Shown here: in pieces, positions 27,097 through 36,929 of the stretch
Numbering within the stretch: the stretch's first letter is position 1
Layout: every line of letters starts with the position of its first letter
Assembly (NCBI RefSeq): GCF_016757755.1
Contig: NZ_CP068437.1
Span: 1,116,001-1,180,000 of the forward strand
DNA length: 64,000 nt
Reading direction: 5' to 3'
Origin: Shewanella sp. KX20019
GTDB taxonomy: Bacteria > Pseudomonadota > Gammaproteobacteria > Enterobacterales > Shewanellaceae
Position numbers and translations under genes: made by a program
Notes under the pieces: generated by a model
Database searches by the model: none
Seen by the model: the letters and a program-made list of their open reading frames with translations, nothing else
Told to the model about the DNA's origin: nothing

Positions 27097-29736
27097 CTAT
27101 CGACTCATATTTGATTTTATCAGTAAGCATTTTTGCTGCTGCTGAATCGCTTCTTTTAGTGCCCGTGTCGTACTGTCAGACAATTGTTTGTTGTTAGCCT
27201 GCAAGTTTTGTAATGCACTGACGTTGCCATAGCTGCAATCTGTAGGGATTAAGTATTTAGCGTAACTGCGCATAAATACCGGGCCTTTATCTTTGTCGAG
27301 TAACGCGAGTGTTGTTAGTCGCTGCTCCGCGGTTACTGCGCTCAGGGACTTTTGCTCACTGGGGTAAAGGTTCGCCATTATGGTGCGTTGTTTGGAGAAC
27401 GGCAGATTCGTTTGCTGCTGAATGCGGGTTAACCACTGACGTTTCTTCAATGCGTCAGGGCGAGATACTTCGGCGGCAAGTGCAGATTTCTGACCAGCAT
27501 CGCTCGTGTCGGTCTCACGCTCTTTACGTAGCCAATACATGGCACTTGGATGATCATAGCGATTTAAGTGATTGATCATGGCCCAACGAAGATCTTGATC
27601 CAACACTAAACCTTTAATACTCGCTTTATCGTTAAGCATCGCATCGATGTTATTCAGAGCATCTTGGCTGCGTGCAAAGGCGATGTAGTTGTTAAACCAA
27701 CGTCGCTGAAAGTCACGATCATTGCTATTTATCATCACCTTTCTAAGGCTCATCTGCTCAATGGCTCTAATGGCTTTTTTTGCATAACGCTGGTTGATGG
27801 GATCCATCTTGTCAAGATAAACACGTGTTTTAGATAAGCTTGCAAGTACTTGACCTACAATGGTGTAATCAGTCTCGCCTGGTAAATTAACCAGCACAGT
27901 GCCGATATAATCGTTCAGTGAAAGGTTGCCCTCTTCAACGCTATCCCACAAACTTTGCCACAACATGGAGCGTAATAGCGGATCTTTTACCAAGCGCAAA
28001 CTTTGCTTTGCTGTCTTAAATGAAACCGGATCTAAATTCACTTTTACAAAGCCCCAGTCTTGATAATTGGGGTAGACGAGATCGGGGCAATGCATCCCCA
28101 CAAGACTGGTGACATTGGTGGTGCTGCCGCTATAAGTCACTGGCATACTGATATTGTGATGCAGTCGATTACGGCCTTTAGTAAACAGACCTATTTGAAC
28201 ATGCTGTTCACGCAAGGTCGGTAGCACATCACTCGCAGCAGACTGCTTAAGGATAAATTGTGTAATACGACCGCTTTCACAACTAAAGCTGGCTTGAATA
28301 CTGTTAACGCCAGCTTCATAAAGCCACTGCTGACTCCAGGTGGTGAGATTTCTATTGGCAGCCTTTCCTAGGCTTTTAATAAAGTCGTTGAGCTCAGCAT
28401 TTTGATAACTGTATTGAGTCAGATAATTCTGTACTCCAGTTTGAAACGCTTTTTCTCCTAAAAGGTGGTTAAGTTGGTTTAGGGTCGACGCGCCTTTCGA
28501 ATAGGTTATTGCGTCGATATTATCGAAGGCATTCTGTGTCGTGGCGACGGGGACCTCAATAGGGTGAGTACTGGCTTGGCTATCTAAGTGATAAGCACTT
28601 TGCTTATTATTGGCATAAAAGGTTCGCCAGGCATGGGTAAACTCCGTGGCTTCTGCGGTAGCAAGTGTGCCCATAAATGAGGCAAAACTTTCATTTAGCC
28701 ACAAACCATTCCACCATTTCATCGTCACCAGATTACCAAACCACTGATGTGCCATCTCATGCATAATCACGCCCGCTAGGCGCTGTTTTTGGGTGGCGGT
28801 CATATCGCTATTAAATAGGAAGCGACTTTCACTGAAGGTGATAGCGGCTGCATTTTCCATGGCACCATAAAGAAAATCTGGCACCAGCAATTGATCATAC
28901 TTTTTAAACGGGTAGGGGATGCCAAAATAGTCGTCGAAAAATGTAAGCCCTTGCTGAGTACACGTAAACCAGTCTTGTGGTGTGACTTGGTCTGCAACAG
29001 ATTGCCGCGCAAATAGGCGCAGTGGATATTGGCCACTATTATCGGTCCACTGGTGATAGGGGCCGGCATGCATCGAGAAGTTATAGGGACTCAACTTAGG
29101 CGATTGCGGAAACTGCCATTGACGAGTATCGCCGTGCGGTGTTGTGGATGTTTCTCGCATCGCACTGATAACTGTCCACTCTTTTGGGGCGGTAACCGAT
29201 AGGGTAAAGGTCGCTTTGAGATCCGGCTGGTCAAAAACAGCGAACATCTGCTGAGCGGCAGCGGGTTCAAAATGTGAATAAAGGTAGACCTTGTCGTCAA
29301 CCGGATCGATAAAACGATGTAGTCCTTCACCGTTGGTGCTATGGGCACGAGTGAACTGCACTTCAACCGTGTTTCTACCACTCACTAACAAGCCAGGATT
29401 AAGGGTTATAAAGCTGTGGTTATAGTTTGGGTAAACCTTTTTGCCATTAATACTAAAGTGGTTGATCGTTGCTTGATTGAGATCGAGTGTCAGCGCTTTG
29501 CTGGTATCGCTAAGGTTAAAATCGACCTTTGTAGTGGCTGAGAACCGCGTACCCCCCGTTAAGGTAAAGTCTAACTCGTAATGTACGTCTGAGATCCTAG
29601 CTGAGCGCATTGCCGCTGACTGTTGGCTAATGTAGGGGGAGGCATCTCGTGATGACAGGGGCTCACGAGGCGTTGAATTACAGGCCGCAAGTACAACTGA
29701 GATTATAATAACTAAAGCAGTATGAAGCAGGTTCAA
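27097..29736 (-). CDS. M1-family aminopeptidase, lipoprotein
   Basis: An 879-residue zinc aminopeptidase related to PepN. The lipobox VVLAAC (C19) makes it an envelope lipoprotein, unlike cytoplasmic PepN. The substrate-binding GAMEN is at 291-295. The zinc site is H326-EMA-H330 with E349 in the NESFAS segment. A long helical ERAP1-like C-terminal region follows. It stands alone between an intergenic gap and a convergent gene. It probably trims peptides in the periplasm or on the cell surface. Confidence 0.92.
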   Translation of the reverse strand: MNLLHTALVIIISVVLAACNSTPREPLSSRDASPYISQQSAAMRSARISDVHYELDFTLTGGTRFSATTKVDFNLSDTSKALTLDLNQATINHFSINGKKVYPNYNHSFITLNPGLLVSGRNTVEVQFTRAHSTNGEGLHRFIDPVDDKVYLYSHFEPAAAQQMFAVFDQPDLKATFTLSVTAPKEWTVISAMRETSTTPHGDTRQWQFPQSPKLSPYNFSMHAGPYHQWTDNSGQYPLRLFARQSVADQVTPQDWFTCTQQGLTFFDDYFGIPYPFKKYDQLLVPDFLYGAMENAAAITFSESRFLFNSDMTATQKQRLAGVIMHEMAHQWFGNLVTMKWWNGLWLNESFASFMGTLATAEATEFTHAWRTFYANNKQSAYHLDSQASTHPIEVPVATTQNAFDNIDAITYSKGASTLNQLNHLLGEKAFQTGVQNYLTQYSYQNAELNDFIKSLGKAANRNLTTWSQQWLYEAGVNSIQASFSCESGRITQFILKQSAASDVLPTLREQHVQIGLFTKGRNRLHHNISMPVTYSGSTTNVTSLVGMHCPDLVYPNYQDWGFVKVNLDPVSFKTAKQSLRLVKDPLLRSMLWQSLWDSVEEGNLSLNDYIGTVLVNLPGETDYTIVGQVLASLSKTRVYLDKMDPINQRYAKKAIRAIEQMSLRKVMINSNDRDFQRRWFNNYIAFARSQDALNNIDAMLNDKASIKGLVLDQDLRWAMINHLNRYDHPSAMYWLRKERETDTSDAGQKSALAAEVSRPDALKKRQWLTRIQQQTNLPFSKQRTIMANLYPSEQKSLSAVTAEQRLTTLALLDKDKGPVFMRSYAKYLIPTDCSYGNVSALQNLQANNKQLSDSTTRALKEAIQQQQKCLLIKSNMSR

Positions 29737-29840
29737 AACAGCATCCTTTTAATAAGCGATTTAGTGCTAGTAGAGAGAGCTCGATACCGTACCCTATTTC
29801 AGCGTGGTGCAGAAGTTAAAATAAGCTTTCTTGGATCAAT

Positions 29841-29868
29841 AAAAAAGCCAGCGAGATGCTGGCTTTAT
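29841..29868 (-). terminator. rho-independent terminator after lpoB
   Basis: AAGCCAGC ATCTC GCTGGCTT on the minus strand followed by TTTT, 25 bp past the lpoB stop. Confidence 0.88.
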
Positions 29869-29892
29869 TAATGGTGCGCTGCTAGTAGGACA

Positions 29893-30486
29893 TTACAGGC
29901 CTAGGAAAGACTTCGACTTAACTTTGCGGATCTCTTTTTCATCAGACCATTCAATAAGGCCTGTTTCCAAATCCATCAAACGCATTGTCATCTTGTAGTA
30001 AACGTCTTTAGTGCTGCCATCTTCTTTAACGATGCTCGATAGGTTGCCATAAAGCATGTACTGTGCGCCAATTTGACGGCCGAAGCTAATCGCAGTTGAT
30101 GGATCAACCATACCTGAATTGTTTTGATAATCCAGTTGCTTACGGACAGAGTCTACTTTAGTCATGTCGATAAAACGGAACTTGCCTGAGCGTAATAATT
30201 TATTACTAATTGAGTCGGTTACCGATTCTGTATCGATATGCTCAGATGTTTTGTTCTTCACTTTATCGACAAACATAATAGGACGATCGTTAGCGGTAAG
30301 CGCGACAACCGGTGGGAAAGTTAGCATGCTATCGACCATCTTAGCCGCAATTGCCTGCAGATCGGTTGAGCCAAAGTTCTCATTGACGGTTTCCACTTCA
30401 GTGGCATCACCATATTCAACTTTCGATTGGCACGCTGACAAGCCGATGGCTGCCGCGAGAATAAAAATAACTTTTAAATGTTTCAT
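29893..30486 (-). CDS. lpoB: penicillin-binding protein activator LpoB
   Basis: Outer-membrane lipoprotein that reaches through the periplasm to stimulate PBP1b. The 197-residue protein has lipobox GLSAC (C19). It has the family blocks RPIMFVDKVKNKTSEHIDTESVTDSI, FRFIDMTKVD, AISFGRQIGAQYMLYGNLSSI and LMDLETGLIEWSDEKEIRK. I start at the ATG at 30486 (MKHLKVIF), not four codons earlier. It lies 24 bp downstream of the COG3014 lipoprotein, an arrangement I recall from Vibrio and Shewanella. Confidence 0.93.
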   Translation of the reverse strand: MKHLKVIFILAAAIGLSACQSKVEYGDATEVETVNENFGSTDLQAIAAKMVDSMLTFPPVVALTANDRPIMFVDKVKNKTSEHIDTESVTDSISNKLLRSGKFRFIDMTKVDSVRKQLDYQNNSGMVDPSTAISFGRQIGAQYMLYGNLSSIVKEDGSTKDVYYKMTMRLMDLETGLIEWSDEKEIRKVKSKSFLGL

Positions 30487-30509
30487 AGTGAGTTCCATAC
30501 AAGTGATTG

Positions 30510-31877
30510 CTAAATGATTATTGAATAAAAACGGGTGTAATTGCCAGTATCAATGACCCAAATAAGTGTGGTTCGGCCACTTTTTACCTCAATCGAGTTT
30601 GGTGCTGCATTATCGAGCTTAACGGAGTAGTTACCAGCCTTTACATAAGTGCGGGCAATTTGGGCTTGTTGTGGCAAGGTTAGCCAGCTACGTCTGTCGG
30701 CTTGCTCTGTAATGACGTTAAATATCTGCATTGCAATGGCTGCATAATCGGTTTGATTGTTGCGGCGTTTACTGTCACTTTCCACGCTTTGTGCCATCTC
30801 TGATTTCGCGTATATCCGCGCAGCTTGCCTCACAAGTGCGGCGGGGAGATCTTCTTTAAGCGCGGTAATCGCTAATGCATCAATGTTGGCTATGGGCGCC
30901 GTAACTAACACTGTGCCGAGTCCTTGTATGCGTCCGTCTCTCACAGTTTGATTGGTTGGTAAGTATGTCGCCAGTGACGCTGTTTGCCAGTTACCATGAA
31001 TGGTAAAAGGCACGGTTAGACTTTTCTTTTCAGGTACAAAGCCACGCTCTAGCATAACGATAACTTGGCCCTCTTCCTTCTGCGGCAATATGGCGTCGCC
31101 CCAACGTTTTTTAAATTCGTCATACTGTGGCATCGATAATTGCTTGGCCAGTCTGACTAAATCCTTCTGTAAGTATGGGTTATTTGGCGATATTTGCGCT
31201 GCTTTGCGATAGTCGATATAAGCATCATTAGGTTCACCCAAAATTTCATGCAGCATACCAGTGGTGTAGTAGCTATAGGCATTTAAAAATGAGCTGGTGG
31301 TACTTCCGGCGGCTTTACCGAGTTTACTGACTTCGGCGTCAATGGTGCCGTTTGCCATCGCTTGCACAGACTTATTAGACTTTTGATAGCGCGCTTGCTC
31401 TGAACTTTGTAGTTCATTACTGCGACGTACTTCCACTAACGCACCTTCCGCATCACCACTGAAAAGATAGTTAAGTGCTTGATATTGATGGAGCATAACT
31501 CGCTCGTAACCAGGGCCGCGGTAGGGGATTACGTTGTCATTGATGAACAGGCTCGTGGCTGTAGCTCCAGCATCGCTTAAGCTGAGCTTAGCTTTATCGT
31601 CAAACACCCGATAGGCATTGGCAGCTTGTTGATAGAAGATTTTACTGCCATCGAAATCCCCCGCTATCTGTGCCGAACGACCAGCTTCCTGAGCGTAGAG
31701 CAGGCCATCAGCACTACTCACTTCAGATGCTACAATTTTGGCCGCTTGTTGCGGCGTTGCAGAATTGAGCTGCGCTTTTAGCGGCGCAATCTGAGAAGGG
31801 TAGTTAATGAATACGCTGTTGAATGCACATCCACTTAAACTTAGCATCATGGACGCCAGCAATAAGATACTTCTCAT
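30510..31877 (-). CDS. COG3014-family lipoprotein with TPR-like repeats
   Basis: A 455-residue lipoprotein (lipobox SLSGC, C17) of unknown function. The helical repeat region contains TPR-like blocks: SKIFYQQAANAYRV, YLFSGDAEGALVEVRRSNEL and YIDYRKAAQISPNNPYL. The C-terminus is predicted beta-rich. It lies directly upstream of lpoB, likely in the same transcript, which suggests a role in peptidoglycan synthesis control. In relatives a small YcfL-type lipoprotein can sit in this cluster; none fits in the 23-bp gap here. Confidence 0.82.
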   Translation of the reverse strand: MRSILLLASMMLSLSGCAFNSVFINYPSQIAPLKAQLNSATPQQAAKIVASEVSSADGLLYAQEAGRSAQIAGDFDGSKIFYQQAANAYRVFDDKAKLSLSDAGATATSLFINDNVIPYRGPGYERVMLHQYQALNYLFSGDAEGALVEVRRSNELQSSEQARYQKSNKSVQAMANGTIDAEVSKLGKAAGSTTSSFLNAYSYYTTGMLHEILGEPNDAYIDYRKAAQISPNNPYLQKDLVRLAKQLSMPQYDEFKKRWGDAILPQKEEGQVIVMLERGFVPEKKSLTVPFTIHGNWQTASLATYLPTNQTVRDGRIQGLGTVLVTAPIANIDALAITALKEDLPAALVRQAARIYAKSEMAQSVESDSKRRNNQTDYAAIAMQIFNVITEQADRRSWLTLPQQAQIARTYVKAGNYSVKLDNAAPNSIEVKSGRTTLIWVIDTGNYTRFYSIII

Positions 31878-32124
31878 GCTAACGTCTCGGTAATGTGTGC
31901 TAATTGCATTGGCTTCCTTGTTAGCTCAGGGGAGTGGATAGAGCACTAAAATGCATTATAAATGATAAAAATAATTTGCGATGAGAATTTATATAAACTT
32001 ACAAATTCCATTGATACAAGTGTATTTTAAACATATCAAATCTGAACGTAACATGAATGCATAACGATTATTACAGTATAAGTTTAAGATTATTAATCTA
32101 GTTGCTGTTGTTAGCCACTGGCAG

Positions 32125-32337
32125 CTAAAAGTGCGGCGGTGGTGTTTCGTCCGCTTGGGATGCCATATTGCTCGGTTCTGCTGACTGCAGTTTATTGAGC
32201 AATAAACGTATCTGCTCCTGTTGTATTGCCACCACCTCATTAAGCTTGATGACTTGCTGGTTTAGCTCCTCGATCGTACTGTCTTGGAACGCCATCTTCA
32301 TCTCTAACTCTTCAACTCTGTATTCTATATTATCCAC
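32125..32337 (-). CDS. slyX: SlyX family coiled-coil protein
   Basis: A 70-residue acidic coiled-coil protein. The heptad stretch [20 protein letters not shown] (about 8-27) and the terminal PPPHF motif identify SlyX. Function remains unclear in the family. It sits divergently upstream of fkpA, as in E. coli. Confidence 0.93.
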   Translation of the reverse strand: MDNIEYRVEELEMKMAFQDSTIEELNQQVIKLNEVVAIQQEQIRLLLNKLQSAEPSNMASQADETPPPHF

Positions 32338-32778
32338 GTTTACCTCTGATGGATTGGCAAATGCTCATTGCAGCTACCTTTGATTATCGCTCGAGTATAC
32401 AACGGCTCGGTATATTTGGGGATAGGCGCTTTAACGACTTATCTAACAATATCGGCTATTAGCTCAATTCTTATGACACAGTAAGGGTTAAACGTAAAAA
32501 AGAGCGTTAATTAACCGCAGTTATGGCAAGGCAATGAACTTGTTTAACTCAATGTTGTCTTTTAAATGAATCTTTGTTTGTCCAAGTGCCATAGTCGTTC
32601 AGGCTAATGACAGGCAATGTAGGTAATATATTAATCTGTATTGAAAAAGAGCGTTGAATCACGGTGGCGTTGCTTTTATCTAATCAGATTGGAATAACCT
32701 ATTTAACTAGTATAAAGTGGTTCGCCTAATAAAAGTAAAGGTTATAGTAACCACGTGTAGATGCTGAGGAAGCTTTAA
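32338..32778. other. divergent intergenic region slyX-fkpA
   Basis: 441 bp without a coding frame that I trust. It must contain the promoters of slyX and fkpA, but no operator or RNA could be recognised with confidence. AT-rich overall. Confidence 0.4.
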
Positions 32779-33552
32779 ATGAAATCTATTTATAAATATT
32801 CACTAGTGGCTTTGGCCGTTGTTGGTCTTAGTGCTTGTAATCAAGAGCAAGAAGCAGTTGCCGCTCCTGTTGAATTGAAAACTGAAGCGCAAAAAGAAGC
32901 CTACAGCGTTGGCGCGTCAATTGGTACTTATATGGCTGGCCATATCAAGGAGCAAGAGGAACTCGGTTTTGCTGTAGACAGAGACCTAATTGTGACTGGT
33001 TTCAGCGAAGGCTTGAACAGCGAGCTAAAGCTTACTCAAGAAGAGATGCAAACAGTATTGCAAACTCTTGACGAGAAGCTTAACGAAAAGCGTCAAACAA
33101 AGGCGGCTGCACTTGCAGAGAAGAGTTTGGCTGATAGCGCTGCATACCTTGAAACAAACAAAGCTAAAGACGGTGTTGTAACGACAGAGTCTGGCTTGCA
33201 GTACGAAGTGTTAACTGAAGGTACTGGTGAGAAGCCTGTTGCGGCTGATACTGTTAAAGTTCATTATGTTGGTACACTAACTGATGGTACTGAATTTGAC
33301 AGTTCAGTTGCTCGTGGCGAGCCAGCTACGTTCCCACTTAACCGCGTTATTCCTGGTTGGACTGAAGGCGTACAGCTAATGTCTGTAGGTGCTAAGTTTA
33401 AGTTTGTTATCCCAGCAGAACTTGCTTACGGCGATCGTGACACAGCAACTATCCCTGCTAACTCTACGTTAGTATTTGAAGTTGAGTTGTTAGATATTCA
33501 AAAAGCGGATGCTCCAGCTGCAGAAGAAGCAAGTGCTGCACACGCACATTAA
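32779..33552 (+). CDS. fkpA: FKBP-type peptidyl-prolyl isomerase FkpA, lipoprotein form
   Basis: Periplasmic folding catalyst and chaperone. The 257-residue protein has lipobox VVGLSAC (C20). It has an N-terminal dimerisation domain (about 35-130: [37 protein letters not shown]) and a C-terminal FKBP domain (about 140-245: [39 protein letters not shown]). An extra A/E-rich tail ends HAH. E. coli FkpA is not lipidated; the cysteine here suggests membrane anchoring. Terminator downstream. Confidence 0.95.
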   Translation: MKSIYKYSLVALAVVGLSACNQEQEAVAAPVELKTEAQKEAYSVGASIGTYMAGHIKEQEELGFAVDRDLIVTGFSEGLNSELKLTQEEMQTVLQTLDEKLNEKRQTKAAALAEKSLADSAAYLETNKAKDGVVTTESGLQYEVLTEGTGEKPVAADTVKVHYVGTLTDGTEFDSSVARGEPATFPLNRVIPGWTEGVQLMSVGAKFKFVIPAELAYGDRDTATIPANSTLVFEVELLDIQKADAPAAEEASAAHAH

Positions 33553-33572
33553 TTCTGAATAATATTTGCAAC

Positions 33573-33599
33573 AAAAAAGGACGCTTAGCGTCCTTTTTT
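33573..33599. terminator. bidirectional rho-independent terminator
   Basis: AAAAAAGGACGC TTA GCGTCCTTTTTT, a perfect stem with A/T tails on both sides, between fkpA and the convergent DUF4136 gene. Confidence 0.95.
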
Positions 33600-33621
33600 A
33601 ATGTCTGAAATTCAATGGCGG

Positions 33622-34176
33622 TTATGGTTTTTTCTGCGGTGGGAATTGTGCCAATATTTTACTGACGGTGAGATTGGTCTCCTGCGCCTTTTCTTCGCCG
33701 CCGTCATCAAAAGAAAACGTGTCACTGCCGCGCCAAATCAACTTCTGTGTTTGCGGGTCGACAATATCAATTTGAATAGTCTGGATTTTAGCGCTATCGC
33801 TACCGACAGGAACATCAACACTGGTACCGATTGATGCGCCACTAGAACTACCCCATGATCCCGCCCCTAGTCCAATAGAAAAGCCTGAATCCTTTGGCTT
33901 ATCATCCACTCTAAAGCCATAAGTCACGATAAAGTCAGCGGCTTCATCTTGCTGGATAAACCCTTGCGTGGTCAGCGAGGCAGCAATAGATTGCTGAATT
34001 CTTGCTGCACTGAGCGGATCGGTCGTTTGCACCGGCTCTACTTGTAAAAAGGTCTTTAACTGAGAGAAGTCGTAATTAAGATCGTAATCATTCTTAGGGG
34101 TCGAACTGCATCCCGATAGGGTGAGTAGCGGTAGTGATAGAATGCAGGTTAATAAGGTTTGTTTCATTATGTTCAT
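33622..34176 (-). CDS. DUF4136 family lipoprotein
   Basis: A 184-residue lipoprotein (lipobox TLSGC, C23) of unknown function. Family-like blocks are YDFSQLKTFLQVEP, AARIQQSIAASLTTQGF, ADFIVTYGF and QTIQIDIVDPQTQKLIWRG. A Gly/Ser-rich insert (GLGAGSWGSSSGASIG) precedes the last strand set. GAGAGG seven bases before the first ATG supports the chosen start. Monocistronic; shares the fkpA terminator. Confidence 0.82.
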   Translation of the reverse strand: MNIMKQTLLTCILSLPLLTLSGCSSTPKNDYDLNYDFSQLKTFLQVEPVQTTDPLSAARIQQSIAASLTTQGFIQQDEAADFIVTYGFRVDDKPKDSGFSIGLGAGSWGSSSGASIGTSVDVPVGSDSAKIQTIQIDIVDPQTQKLIWRGSDTFSFDDGGEEKAQETNLTVSKILAQFPPQKKP

Positions 34177-34310
34177 TATCTAGCCTCTCTAATTTTAGGC
34201 ATTAGCCCTATTATGCTGTTTGGTTACGAGCCACTTCAGTGTTACCAGTTCATTTAGTATGCTTCCTTATGACATTTTTTGATAGGCAGTCTAGCGAATG
34301 CAATTGGTTT

Positions 34311-34576
34311 ATACCAATTGCATTAAGTATCTGTTCATTCAGTGGGAATTCAAAGCGATGAAGGCAAGCCGGGAACTTGAAGCTAATAGTTATTCTATAT
34401 CAAGAGTTTTCGGCGTAGCATGCAGCGCTTTGAAACCCACCCTACGGGAAGCGCTCACGCATTCCACTTCTGCTTTGCATTGGCTCATAAGGGAATAACC
34501 ATTCTGTCGTCAATGCGCCTTGAATTGAAAAGCTTGAGCGCTTCTGAATTGATTAAATACCTAATGCAATTGGTAT
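34311..34576. repeat. MITE-like element with terminal inverted repeats (copy R2)
   Basis: A 266-bp element bounded by ATACCAATTGCATTAAGTAT on the left and its near-perfect inverse (ATACCTAATGCAATTGGTAT) on the right. The interior shares AGGGAATAACCATT and AATGCGCCTTGAATTGAA with the element at 42978. Immediately left of it, AATGCAATTGGT (34297-34308) faces ACCAATTGCATT (34313-34324), making a 12-bp hairpin. No transposase gene is inside. It occupies most of the gap between the DUF4136 and DUF1289 genes, and the rest holds no gene. Confidence 0.72.
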
Positions 34577-34604
34577 TACTCTTTCCATAGTATATGTTTA
34601 GAGT

Positions 34605-34910
34605 ATGGAGCAATTAGAGTTTTTTGAGATCCCCAGTCCATGCATTGGTGTTTGCCAAAGTGATGCGAGGGGATATTGCAAAGGGTGTTTACGTAATCGA
34701 GACGAACGTTTCAAGTGGCTCGAGTTTTCTGATGCGCAAAAATTTGATGTTATCAGGCTTTGTAAACAACGTAAGCGTCGTCGCCAACTAGCGATGCTAA
34801 AGGCACGAAAAACTCAGTTGTTAGAGGAGAGAGCGAGAGCAAATCCTAGTTTAGATTTTAACGAGCAAGCTGTTGAACCTGCTGATGTGAGTGATTTTAA
34901 ATTAGACTAA
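34605..34910 (+). CDS. DUF1289 family cysteine-motif protein
   Basis: A 101-residue protein with the conserved N-terminal module PSPCIGVCQSDARGYCKGCLRNRDER (about 10-35). Its four cysteines could bind a metal or Fe-S cluster. A basic helix (CKQRKRRRQLAMLKARK) follows, then a variable acidic tail. Function of the family is unknown. The gene starts about 28 bp after the right end of a MITE-like repeat, which therefore probably contributes to its promoter region. Confidence 0.88.
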   Translation: MEQLEFFEIPSPCIGVCQSDARGYCKGCLRNRDERFKWLEFSDAQKFDVIRLCKQRKRRRQLAMLKARKTQLLEERARANPSLDFNEQAVEPADVSDFKLD

Positions 34911-34937
34911 ACTCGTTAAAATTGCTGCCGTAGTCAA

Positions 34938-36197
34938 TTATGGCTTAGGCCAAGTTAAGGTGAATTGAGTAAAACCTGGGTGGCTTTCTAACGATACATC
35001 ACCTTGATGACGTTCCATAATTCGCTTGATGATTGCCAAGCCTAAACCATGGCCTTTATTGCCATTATAGCGGGTATCACTGCGGTAAAATGGTTCAAAA
35101 ATCTTCAGCTGATCTTGCGCTAATATCCCTTCACCATCATCGGTCACACTCAGTAATACCTGCTTGCCTTGAGTGCTAATTTCGACGGTGATCTTCTTTA
35201 CACTGAAACGTTGAGCATTGGTGACTAAGTTCTGTACTGCCCGTTCAATTAACGAGGGTTCGGCCTTCAGTTGCACTGTTTGCTGATGCTCAACTAACTC
35301 AATAGGCGTTGAGTGCAGTGACTGTAAACGTTTAATGGTCTGCTTTGTTAAGCAGTTTAAGTCGCAGAGCTCAAATTGCAGCCCTTCTCGTTGCGTTTCT
35401 AAACTGGCATAGGTCAAGAGCTCTTGTAGTAAGTTTTCCATCTCCTTTATATCGAGTTGCATCTCATCGAGAAATGCTTGCCGGCGTTGCTCATCAGACT
35501 CTGGCAAACAATATTGTGGGATCAACGCGAGTGCAAACTTAAGTCTTGCTAGCGGGGTTCGTATCTCATGGGAGACTGCATTTGAAAGGTGTTTTTGATT
35601 GTCGATGAGTGCGCTAATGTGTGCTGCCATATCATTAAAAGTGGTCGCTAATGGCAATACTTGTGAGCCTTTAGGGAGCTGAATTCGGGTATTCCACTTC
35701 GCTTGGCCAAACTCTTTTGTTGCGTTTCGCAGGGTTTTTAAATCTTTAGACAGTGGCCATACCCAAATTAGCGCAACGAAAGCTAATGATAGGTAAAAGA
35801 AGACATTATAAAGACCACGCAGGCTTGCGTCTGGATCGAGTTCTATGGGGCCTGCCATTAAGATTTGTTCGCCGACGGCAATGAATTGCAGTTCATGATT
35901 TAGATCATATGGCGTGGCAATAACGGCGTCACTATGGACTATCTGCTCCTCTGAAAAGGCCACCTGATCAGCATCGAGCAGTGTTAACGGAAAGTCAGGA
36001 TTACGACTGATGCTGTCGAGCATCTCTTGTCGCTCTTGCGCGGGCAGTTTGGTTAGCACCTGCGCCAAAGCCACTAAAGGTGCATCGAGTGCACCCTCTT
36101 GATCGACATTCTTTTTCCAAAGACTGTCGAGCGTCCAACCTATACCGAGAAAGCCAAGGCTTAATAGTAAATATAAGCTTAAAAATAGACGCTTCAT
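34938..36197 (-). CDS. rstB: sensor histidine kinase, RstB-like
   Basis: A 419-residue inner-membrane two-component sensor. TM1 (about 5-23) and TM2 (about 131-150) flank a roughly 105-residue periplasmic domain. HAMP is at 151-203, and the phosphoacceptor H210 is in SNAVSHEIRTPLARL. The ATPase domain has VQNLVTNAQRFS (N-box), DDGEGI (G1) and GHGLGLAIIKRI (G2). It lies 18 bp after the response-regulator gene at the end of the mipA-DUF3019-rstA-rstB operon. The RstB name is by overall likeness; the stimulus is unknown. Confidence 0.9.
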   Translation of the reverse strand: MKRLFLSLYLLLSLGFLGIGWTLDSLWKKNVDQEGALDAPLVALAQVLTKLPAQERQEMLDSISRNPDFPLTLLDADQVAFSEEQIVHSDAVIATPYDLNHELQFIAVGEQILMAGPIELDPDASLRGLYNVFFYLSLAFVALIWVWPLSKDLKTLRNATKEFGQAKWNTRIQLPKGSQVLPLATTFNDMAAHISALIDNQKHLSNAVSHEIRTPLARLKFALALIPQYCLPESDEQRRQAFLDEMQLDIKEMENLLQELLTYASLETQREGLQFELCDLNCLTKQTIKRLQSLHSTPIELVEHQQTVQLKAEPSLIERAVQNLVTNAQRFSVKKITVEISTQGKQVLLSVTDDGEGILAQDQLKIFEPFYRSDTRYNGNKGHGLGLAIIKRIMERHQGDVSLESHPGFTQFTLTWPKP

Positions 36198-36215
36198 TTT
36201 TGACTAGTTTGAAGG

Positions 36216-36929
36216 TTAGTTATTCCATGCTTCTGGTGCGAATAGATATCCCTGTCCCCAAACTGTTTTAATCCTAAAAGGTGTTTCAATATTGTCACCC
36301 AGTTTCTTTCTCAGGCGTGAAATACGCACATCAATTTTTCTATCTTTACCGTCAAAGTCAATATTAAGTAAATATTGATAAATATATTGGCGGCTCATGA
36401 CTTGCCCTGCCTGAGAGGCAAGTAACCACAACAATTCAAACTCATGGCTAGTGAGATCAATCTCTATCTCACCCAAACGAATAGCTTGAGTGTGAGGATC
36501 GATACTTAACTTACCAAAGCTTAGGCAGTGGGATTCTACTTGTGGTGGCTTTGCCTGGCGGCGCAGTAAGTTATTAATTCTTGCCACTAATAGCGCGGGT
36601 TCGACCGGTTTAACCACGTAATCATCGGCGCCAAGCTCTAAGCCCTTAATTTGATCTTCATTTGAGCCTAATGCGCTCATTAATAAGATTGGCCCAGCAA
36701 AGTAGTCTGGTAGCTTCTCGCACAAGGTAAGACCGTCCATGCCTGGTAACATAATATCCAACAAAATGATGTCAGGTTTATAGTTGATCAAGCGGGTTAA
36801 TACGGTATCTCCGCGACGCTCGACTTCGACGTGCATGCCATGCGATTTTAAGTAATCTACAATCAAGTTGGCCAGTCGAATGTCATCTTCTACGAGTAGG
36901 ACTCTATGCGTAGATTGAGAGTTGGTCAT
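36216..36929 (-). CDS. rstA: OmpR-family response regulator, RstA-like
   Basis: A 237-residue response regulator. The receiver domain has the acidic pair E14/D15 with D16, the phosphoacceptor D58 (ILLDIMLPGMDG) and K107-like VVKPVEP. The C-terminal winged helix has the recognition-helix region IDVRISRLRKKLGDN and RIKTVWGQGYLF. The ATG at 36929 shares its first base with the stop of the upstream DUF3019 gene (TAATG). That coupling fixes the start and argues against a longer reading five codons upstream. Confidence 0.92.
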   Translation of the reverse strand: MTNSQSTHRVLLVEDDIRLANLIVDYLKSHGMHVEVERRGDTVLTRLINYKPDIILLDIMLPGMDGLTLCEKLPDYFAGPILLMSALGSNEDQIKGLELGADDYVVKPVEPALLVARINNLLRRQAKPPQVESHCLSFGKLSIDPHTQAIRLGEIEIDLTSHEFELLWLLASQAGQVMSRQYIYQYLLNIDFDGKDRKIDVRISRLRKKLGDNIETPFRIKTVWGQGYLFAPEAWNN

